Assembly: GCF_932294415.1 (NCBI RefSeq)
Contig: NC_065538.1
Coordinates: 74,687,834 to 74,751,833 of the forward strand
Reading direction: 5' to 3'
Source of the DNA: Quercus robur
Taxonomy: Eukaryota; Streptophyta; Magnoliopsida; Fagales; Fagaceae
Length of the DNA: 64,000 nucleotides
Positions 56,406 through 64,000 of this stretch are shown here, piece by piece; the first letter of the stretch is position 1, and every line of letters begins with the position of its first letter. The position numbers and the translations under genes were made by a program. The notes beneath the pieces are model-generated. The model made no database searches, was not told the origin of the DNA, and was given only the letters and a program-made list of their open reading frames with translations.

Positions 56406-58200
56406 TTCAAATTTTTGTTTTTCAAATATAAAAAAGAAATAGAAGAGAACCTATCTTCGGTTATTTTAAGGTGAAAAACTAATAGTTTCAATACACAAAT
56501 TATATAAATAAAGTCTATATAAGTGACATAAAAATTTTCGCTAATGTTTTTCTTAATAATTCAAGTAACATGTAGTTGATGCATAAGTTAAAATAATATA
56601 TTATGATAGAATAATCTAAAAGTGACTCGACATCATATATAACTTGAAACCAATAAATTGTGAAAAATATTGGGTCTCTCACATGATTTTTATTTTGGTA
56701 ATTAACCATTTTTTGCAAATACATAATCTTTTTATTCCATTTTCATGTAACATTTCATTTTTTTTTTCCCTATCTTTCAACTAAAACCACTCAATGAGAG
56801 AGAGCGAGCGAGAGATAGCGACCAAACTTCTCTACGCAGGTTGGGTTCTCACATCAATCTTCACCTAGACCATTTAATTGAAGCCCTATAGCCACATATC
56901 ACCTTCATCCCCATCCTTTCCTCCATTAATGGCCATGGTCTACAACCATGTCGCTGAAGTAGTGAAATCCTAATGCAGTCTTTCAAATATTTGGAATGCA
57001 CGTCTTGGGAAAGTTTAGAGAGGGAGAGATGGCGACCTAACTTCACTAATCGCACAAGGCTAGTGCTAGGTAGTCGTATCACTCTTCATAAACCATTTGA
57101 TTGACGCCTAAACTAGCAATCCAGAAAACAATTTTTTAGTTGAGTTATCATTAAAAAAAAAAAAAAAAAAAAACCTGTAAGTGTGAGGCAAGTGAAAGCA
57201 AGATTTAGGTGGAAGAGTTGAATCGGTATTATCAGTGTAAGCGTTAGAAGACATTGAAGAAGCTAAAAGCTCAAAAGTTGAAGAAAAAGCAAAAGAAAAA
57301 ATAGCAAGAAGGTTCTAGAGAGTGTTGGACAGAACAAGAAATATCTAAACTGGTTAATGATTCTCTTATACTAACCATACCAAATTGACAGAATATTTCA
57401 TTATTAGCTGACATGAATAATTCTGTTATAGGAAGTAGTTAGTTATTTTTTTAACTCATCTGGTGATCCCACTATTGTTGTACTATGATTTACACGTGTG
57501 GATCTTTGTTCATACTTGCAAGCTATACTGTTCCTTAATTAGCTTTACTTAATTGGCTTGTAACAACACGTTGTCGTTTCCAATTGCTCGCGGCTTGTGT
57601 CACTAAACTGTGTTGTTTCATCATTCTTCTTAACTTGAACCTCTAATATTTATATACCTATGATACCAAGTTAAATTCATAAGTAATATTATACCGTTAA
57701 TAATTTGTCGTTAATTTTTTTTTTTTCCAGCATCACACTCTTAGATTACAGTTTTGGATTAGAACCAGCATTGTTATTGTACCGGGTGCAATTAAACCCA
57801 ATCATTCTTACAAATTTTTTTCACTTTTTTATTTTTTTTAACTTTTTTTAATCAATGGCTGAGATTGAAAGTTGCTTTTTTAAACATTGAATCTCAACCA
57901 TTAAGAGGAATTGCATCCGGTCTATAGGGTATTGCACTTGATTTCACTCCACATGTTTTATATGTTCTTAATATGTATGTCAATTTTCATGACCAATTAG
58001 ATATTATTTACTATTAAATCCATAAACTCATCTTTTATATATTATTTTGAATTACCAAAACTTGAATTTAAATAATTGATTAATGATATGACTTGAAATT
58101 TTGCATGCATGTAGAGTAAAAAAAAAAAAAAAAAAGTCTAATTCAAGTGTGAATTTGTTAAAATTCACATCTAATAAAAAAATATTAAATAATATAACAT
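56406..58200. other. AT-rich stretch, no supported gene
   Basis: Short frames only. A minus-strand ATG at about 57256 opens about 27 codons (MSSNAYTDNTDSTLPPKS) that end at a poly(T) tract; I recognise no protein. The 73-codon frame at 56861-57082 is likewise unassigned. From about 58205 the sequence matches the region downstream of the other At4g22030-like gene (27870 on). Confidence 0.5.
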
Positions 58201-58373
58201 AATTTAAAGTTACACCAAATGTAACTTGAACTAATTTTCAATGCCTACCAAATAATTTTAAATGTTTACCAAACTTAAGAGTAGCATTATGTACAAGATT
58301 AGATCACATAATTATCAAGTAAATTTTCTCTCCATAAAAAAAATTTCAAATAAATTAATGAACTACTATATCA

Positions 58374-59633
58374 TCAGAATAGCTTGCTTGCAAACTCTTC
58401 AATGGCCTCCTCCCCTTTTTTTGAAGAAGATAATGCAGCAAGATGCTTGAGTTCTGAAAGACTCCTGCCAAGCTGTAGTGCCACCTTTATCTTAAATAGT
58501 TCCCCGTTCTCTCTTCTCTCAACTTCTCTCAAACTTATATTTGATTCTATAATCTCTTGCATGAGCCTAAAGAAACCAGCATTGCTCCTATACATCTCAA
58601 ACACCATCCCAACTTGCCCTCCATGCTCCAATGTGTTTACCACGCTTGCCAAAGCTCCAGCAATGACTGCAAGCATCACAGCCCATGCCCCATGAGTAGT
58701 GCCCAAAAAACAAGACCCTAAAGCCGCAATGCCAGTCAATAAAGGGCCAGAAATTGCTAAGATCTTGTTAACTTTCAAGGCTTTTTGACTCAACCTCAAG
58801 TACTCAGCCACATCCTTCCTCTTCAAAACCCCAACAATCTCTCTCATTTCCTCTTCCAACTTTCCATCCCAGCCATTCCCATCTATTTCTTCACCAAGTC
58901 TCTCTAATCTTATTTGTCTTTTTGGAGGCCACCACACTGTAGGTTCCACAGTTTTTGGAAATTTCTCAATCATCGCACCTAGTAAAGGAAGTGGATATGC
59001 CTTATCTAATGCCAAAACTTTCTCCATTGCTTCATTGATCACATCTATATTAGTCAACTTGTAGAGAGACATAGTTGTTTGCATCTCTCTATAAAGCTGC
59101 TTAAATAATCTAGCAGCATTGCGCTGTTCTTCACCTAGTTGTGAAGGCTGTATCTTGTTCATCACCACCAAAATGACTGTGGCTGCTAAATATAGCAAGG
59201 TAGAAGATACCTTTAGTGCCACAAGAGGTGTACTAGTACCTCCAATTGCTGCTAGTCCAGCCATAATAGCAGCAGACAGAGTTATTGAATTAATAGATGT
59301 TAGCAACAGGTGGTTCCAGTTGTCACGTTGTGCTCCGATATTCAAATGCATCTCCACTCTATCAGCAACAGCCTCCATGATTGTATAAAACTTAGCAACC
59401 ACCAATGCTTCCGGAGGATTTGCGCTCTGCCTTTTACAAGTATTGAGATTGATCACAGAGTTGTGATCCTTCTCCAGCTCCTCAGCCAAGCCTCTACTAA
59501 AGATTGTTGGTATAAAAAGAGGACTCATCTGGGTTTTGGGTGCATTGGCTGTGGCTCTAATACTTCTTCTACAACTACATGATGAAAATGGACCAATTGA
59601 GTACAAGAATATTGGAATTTGAAGGATTGACAT
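58374..59633 (-). CDS. At4g22030-like protein (annotated as 'probable F-box protein'), copy 2
   Basis: Single-exon gene of 419 codons from the ATG at 59633. Same architecture as the paralogue at 28029-29183: probable plastid transit peptide, two hydrophobic pairs, a KIQPSQLGEEQRNAARLFK linker, KAYPLPLLGAMIEKFP and a conserved C-terminal GQVGMVFEMYRSN helix. It keeps the 35-residue segment after the transit region (FIPTIFSRGLAEELEKDH...) that copy 1 lacks. As I recall the family, relatives also have such a segment, so this is the less altered copy. It also retains Gly in EHGGQVG where copy 1 has Trp. Most differences cluster in the first hydrophobic region (about ten changes in 40 residues) while residues around 165-240 are almost identical. 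Function unknown; no F-box seen. Confidence 0.87.
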   Translation of the reverse strand: MSILQIPIFLYSIGPFSSCSCRRSIRATANAPKTQMSPLFIPTIFSRGLAEELEKDHNSVINLNTCKRQSANPPEALVVAKFYTIMEAVADRVEMHLNIGAQRDNWNHLLLTSINSITLSAAIMAGLAAIGGTSTPLVALKVSSTLLYLAATVILVVMNKIQPSQLGEEQRNAARLFKQLYREMQTTMSLYKLTNIDVINEAMEKVLALDKAYPLPLLGAMIEKFPKTVEPTVWWPPKRQIRLERLGEEIDGNGWDGKLEEEMREIVGVLKRKDVAEYLRLSQKALKVNKILAISGPLLTGIAALGSCFLGTTHGAWAVMLAVIAGALASVVNTLEHGGQVGMVFEMYRSNAGFFRLMQEIIESNISLREVERRENGELFKIKVALQLGRSLSELKHLAALSSSKKGEEAIEEFASKLF

Positions 59634-59634
59634 G

Positions 59635-59806
59635 CTCACAATCTAATAATGGTCTTTTATTGAGTTCTTCTCCAGGCTTCGATGGTGTTGTGAATGTTTT
59701 TGACTTAGCGGATGAGTATGGTGAACATTCACAATCTAATAATGGTCTTTTATTGAGGACCCTTGGGTCAAAAACATTCACAATCTAATAATGGTCTTTT
59801 ATTGAG
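59635..59806. repeat. Three copies of a 30-bp sequence at the gene 5' end
   Basis: TCACAATCTAATAATGGTC plus TTTTATTGAG occurs at 59635-59664, 59729-59757 and 59778-59806, immediately upstream of the ATG. Copy 1 of the gene has it only once (about 29185-29214). It lies in the leader/proximal promoter, so it may affect initiation or leader length. Confidence 0.8.
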
Positions 59807-59809
59807 TCC

Positions 59810-61185
59810 TTTAAATCTCTTGTTCCGTAAATGTAGACCGTGTAGTTGAACCCCTTAAAACATGGGTTTGGAGCTTTCTACACATGGCTTTTGAAATTAG
59901 ACCACCACTTACCGTATAATCTGGGTTTGGGAGATTGCAGTATTGCACTGTTCGTACAGTTTGGTTTGCTCAGAGTTGAGGTCTTTTATGTTGACTTTGT
60001 AACACCGATAACGAGTAGAACCTTGAAACATCCAACGACTTAAAGACAAAAAACTGTCGCCTCAACCATTCTATATTTGAAATAAATATAAAGAGTTCAA
60101 TGAGAATTAGACCACTTGCATTTAATTATTAATCCAATATAATATATTTATTATATAAAAAGAATGCATGGAAATCACGAATCACTGGTGACATAATTTT
60201 ATTTCAACATATTTCTCCACCATTCACATGTGTGCCCTTTTTTGTTTTCTTCGAGCTATCTCCACTTTTTATAGGGAATATGTCAGGAGAATGAAATACC
60301 AATAAATATAAACAAATCTTATCCAAAATTTGTTTGAGACATTGAGCTAAACATTCTATAAGGACTGAAATTGGATTGGACCTAATATAGGATTTGGTTG
60401 TAGCCCAAGATGCTCAAATAATAAATTTATAGAGCGTGGATGAAAGAACTAGATCTACTCTAAAAGAAAGACGATAAAATTGGCTAATTTGAGGCTATTA
60501 AACACATATAAGACAAGAAAGTTCGTCATCGGATTGGCCTGAGGAGTTTATATTATATTATCTTGTTTTTCAACAAAGTTATAAGAGTTCACAGTCTTAT
60601 CGTAAAAATTGCTTGATTTCTTCTCCGATCCTCTTTTTAGTACATCTTCTCATGCTATATACTACAATCTTGGTATCATCCCTCCTATACACGTGTAGGT
60701 TAGATTCTGGAGACTCTTTCCTGTCTCGTCTAACACCTCCCAGAACCAGCAACTAGTAGCTGTAAGGCTGCTTGACCACTGTTCAGGCATCACCTCCACA
60801 TTAATGCGGTCAGAGGGTTAGTTGGGAGGCATTTAATGCGAATGTAACAGTTTTTTGAAAATATTTGTTGCCCTTCTCCTCTCTTACCTCTTGTCCAATG
60901 TCCAACTTTTAGTTGTGATGTAACTTCGAAGAAAGTCCATGATGATATGGCACTCTTACTGACCTCGGACCCTTGTTGTCGAGATGGCTTTTCTCCTCGG
61001 ACATTCGTAGGACTTATCTCATATTATCTCTACTTTTCTCTTTACTCTGTTCCCCTTATAATCTTATCTGGATATCTTCGGATTGACTAATGTTTTCAAA
61101 TTGGGTCATAGGCCCAGTTAGTACAGTCTTAACAGTACCTCCTAATTAACTGACCCCCACGTTCTTTGGCATATCTCTCTCAAAA

Positions 61186-61226
<41 letters not shown>

Positions 61227-61777
61227 ATAAATATATATATATATATATATATATTTTATATATAGAGAATTTCAACTTATGGTGTCCATTCTTGATGAGT
61301 GCTCTTTATTATCATACCAAGACACCAATCGGTTTTTAGTGTAGACAGAAATTGAACTTGAAATCTCTTATTCAACCATAAAAAATTTTACTAGTTGAGT
61401 TAATTGGAACCACAACTCATATATAATAGTTTATCCAAAAAAAAAAAAAAAAACTCATATATATTATATTAACATGATTTTCTTTTTTCTTTTTATATAA
61501 CATGGATTTGCTTGAATAATCATTGATTTTGTTCAAAAGGCATTTTGTTTCTTGAGCATATCGATTTTTTAATTCTAGTACAAAAACAAATGAAGAAAAT
61601 AGAACACTCAGATATCCCCAAAAAGTTTTGCACATCTTTTCTGAAAGTCTTGAACATCCAGTACATTGTCAATCCACAAATCTTGAATATCTGTAACTCT
61701 GAATTACGAACATATATTTAATAAATAGTAACTACATATCCTTCTAATTTTTTTTCCCTTTTTTTAATACCACCTTT
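59810..61777. other. No gene seen; GC-richer LTR-like block and poly(A)
   Basis: From about 60640 to 61160 the sequence is GC-richer, with CCTCGGACCC, CCTCGGACATTCG and GGGTCATAGGCCCAGTTAG, reminiscent of an LTR, ending ACTGACCCCCA near 61158. A 33-bp poly(A) follows at 61190-61222 and an (AT)n run at 61228-61255. No terminal match or target duplicate was found, so the class is unresolved. Confidence 0.4.
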
Positions 61778-62212
61778 GTGGCGCACATAAAATGCACACC
61801 ACTTTCACATGTCCAGGATAATTCATCTTGTTTGTTCATTAAAAACGATGGAACCCCACACTTGGTACCCGATGCCAAACAATTCCAGAAAAAGAATCAA
61901 CCACCCTTATTACCAAGACAGTTTGGCAATTTTCGGACTCAGTTTGCGATGAATGTTATAGACTCTTCTAAGCAGGCCCTGCTCTTAGGTGTTGATGAGC
62001 TTATGGACATAATGTTTTATGGTCTTTATGTTATATTTAAACCTCAACTATATAAGGTGAGTCCCAGAGTTCGATCAACATTCAAAACTCAAGGTGGTAT
62101 ATTATCAACATCATGCAAGTATATGCAAGAGGGACCTAAGTGTATATGTGAATTTTACATAAATTTGATAGAAATGCTGCATACAACAATAGTAAATTTA
62201 AGATTTTATTGA
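61778..62212 (+). other. Unassigned 144-codon ORF
   Basis: ATG-started frame (MAHIKCTPLSHVQDNSS...) without a domain I recognise. Composition is less AT-biased than neighbouring frames in its middle part (about residues 35-110), and there is one possible hydrophobic stretch near residues 68-92. It lies about 380 bp beyond the stop of the PMP22-like gene on the opposite strand. It may be a gene fragment or chance; I would not call it a gene without transcripts or homologues. Confidence 0.25.
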
Positions 62213-62594
62213 TTCACATGTTTTTTATTTCTTGGGACTGTCACTCTCACATGCTTTTGTGGGCTCGCTAGCAGGCAAGAACTTACCTCGGAATGGAAGC
62301 AAAGCAATCTTTGACATATCCTTGGTTGTTGAAATTGACATAAACTTGTAGCAATCCAATTGTCAATTCTCTTGTTTGCACACTCCCATGAAAAAATTTT
62401 AAAATGACAAATGACAAATGCTTAGTGAAGCATGAAATCATTGATAAATAATCCACGGATACCACACAGAGAGTCAGGATTGATATTCAATTATTTAAAA
62501 ATACATGAATGCTTAGACATCATCTTTGAGCCACAAAGAATAAGCTAGCACAAACTGTGCATTTGTCCCATCTGAAGACTCAATTTCCTTGTTT

Positions 62595-64000
62595 TCATTT
62601 CGCCTTTGTCAATGCCATGGATCTTGCTCGTAGATTCAGAAATATTCCCCTAAAAAATTTATTAAAAAAAAAAAAAAGGAAAACACCAGAGAAACACCAC
62701 TTTCATTTTGGCAATTAACAGAAATGAAAAGTAATTAAGACAAAAAATTCATGCACATAAGTAGAGCAGAAGGGAGTTATAGGTACCAGCCAAATGCAAT
62801 GAAGCTATGGAAAATGACACGAAACTGCAACGGCACATACTGGTGATTCACCCACCCAACAACTGGCCAGAACTGTTCAAAATGATTAAGGTAACATTAG
62901 GATACAATTCATGTTTTCACGAAATGTATTACAAGAATTCATAATGAGAACAGAGCAATACCGTCCAAGCTGTAAGCTGCACTGATGGATAATCCTTCTT
63001 AATTTTAGTTTTCACATGCGTCCAGGGTCTTCCTGCATTCACATTCCTTTTTCCAATTATTACAAGCAGTAAATTGTACAACTTTATAGCATGCTACATG
63101 ATAGTTCATATGTAACTTACATGCTTCTTTCAGGCTGATTGTTTTTGAAAACTTGAGAGATGTTTGACAATTAAATTTATTTAAGAGTTGACACCAGAAA
63201 AAATCCTAATATATATATATATATATTCTTAAGGCTGATTGTTTTTGAAAACTTGGTAGTTGTTTTGACATTAAATTTATTTAAGAGCTGACAATAGAAA
63301 CAATCCTATATATATATTGCATGCACCTGGCACGTCTTTCCATACCAACCTCCCCCCCTCCCAACCAAGAAAAAGAAATACTGCATACATTAAGGAAGGA
63401 CCCAGGGAAGAAATTACATTTGATTACTCTAAAAACAATTACGAATAATCTGTTATTGGCTCCACTAATATGTCTCGGTGTCTGGATTCTTTATATAACA
63501 CTTATATGTGATCCAACACTTATATGTGATAGACTTACCCTCAATAACCAACCCATAGTAAACCATAAAGAGCAAGTTGTTCCAAGGTGAAGATGTCAAC
63601 TGTTCCAGCACCACCTGAAATAATTTGACAAGGCAGTTTAGAATAACCTCTTTGTTCTTCAAGGCTAGGATGACTTAATAGATTAAATGACCAGTGGCTG
63701 CTTACTCAGGCTCTGAGTACTAACTCCTAATTTCAAGATAATCAGTACCTGATTAACCTCATACAGTCTTGGATATATAAATAGGAAAGCAAACTTCTGT
63801 TTAAAATGAACATCAAGGAAAAGTGGCATATAGTTGTGAAGATAAAAACCAAATAATTGAGAATTTGAAATTTTTTCAGTATTTTGGTTTGCAATGATTA
63901 TGCTAAAATTCCAGATAGCTATTCATCACTTCTGCCCACTCAGTAATCAACCAGAGCATGAGGGTGGGTAGCATACCTTCTTGGCTACTGTTTTTGAGTC
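62595..64000 (-). CDS. PMP22: PMP22/Mpv17-family peroxisomal membrane protein, 3' half (5 exons)
   Basis: Spliced minus-strand gene running off the right edge. Exons, from the right: 63977 to beyond 64000 (DSKTVAKK), 63539-63614 (VVLEQLTSSPWNN, YYGLVIEG), 62962-63032 (RPWTHVKTKIKKDYPSVQL), 62787-62872 (FWPVVGWVNHQYVPLQF) and 62595-62649 (GIFLNLRARSMALTKAK, stop). All junctions have GT donors and AG acceptors and join in frame; together they give 103 residues. The AWTFWPVVGWVN and WGIFLNLRAR motifs are hallmarks of the Mpv17/PMP22 family, and the match is closest to plant PMP22 (Arabidopsis At4g04470 as I remember it). The product should be a small four-helix integral protein of the peroxisome membrane. 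The first exons are outside the window. No defect seen. Confidence 0.9.

Noticed and set aside
1..64000. tRNA, rRNA, operon or bacterial defence-type systems
   Set aside because: No cloverleaf or rRNA core was recognised on reading, and the intron-bearing gene and plant retroelements exclude a prokaryotic source. A tRNA scan was not run, so a diverged tRNA cannot be fully excluded.

Overview
This window is nuclear DNA from a eudicot plant. It is AT-rich, full of poly(A/T) and (AT)n runs, and packed with plant-type transposons; the only conventional genes have plant homologues and one has plant-style introns. The gag and 'putative plant transposon protein' sequences resemble ones I associate with oak and chestnut relatives (Fagaceae), but that is memory, not a search.

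Only three host genes can be supported. Two are paralogues of the plant family annotated 'probable F-box protein At4g22030' (28029-29183 and 58374-59633, both minus strand). The third is the 3' half of a peroxisomal PMP22/Mpv17-type membrane protein gene (minus strand, five exons seen, running off the right edge). The rest is repeats, remnants and silent AT-rich sequence.

Layout. 1-2021: 5' part of a copia retrotransposon of SIRE/Maximus type (gag, primer site, LTR). 2.0-8.9 kb: MITE-like and LTR-like repeats with no gene. 8924-14129: a 5.2-kb Helitron holding gene fragments, a solo LTR and LINE debris. 14.1-23.6 kb: duplicated block A, split by a complete 7.3-kb SIRE-like element (15292-22588) that has gag but no pol and instead carries a Transposase_32-type ORF. 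28.0-29.2 kb: first At4g22030-like gene. 29.4-37.1 kb: degenerate LTR element, a hAT-like element, and a fragment of a ZMYM1/TTF-type hAT transposase. 37.1-52.6 kb: duplicated block B, split by a full-length LINE (38552-44075), a non-coding LTR element with an 80-bp minisatellite (45123-51157) and a Mutator-like element (51327-51882). 52.6-54.6 kb: Helitron or foldback element. 55.0-56.4 kb: short third copy (C) of parts of the duplicated block. 58.4-59.6 kb: second At4g22030-like gene. 61.8-64 kb: unknown ORF, then PMP22.

The most useful property of the window is that blocks A, B and C act as empty sites for one another. Insertion boundaries and target-site duplications of five elements can therefore be read directly and ordered in time: the Helitron came first, A and B then duplicated, and SIRE inserted into A while LINE, LTR element and MULE inserted into B. 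I found no undescribed host system. The most unusual objects are the gag-plus-Transposase_32 element, the three-frame-open 80-bp array, and the bZIP-like repeats in one LTR.
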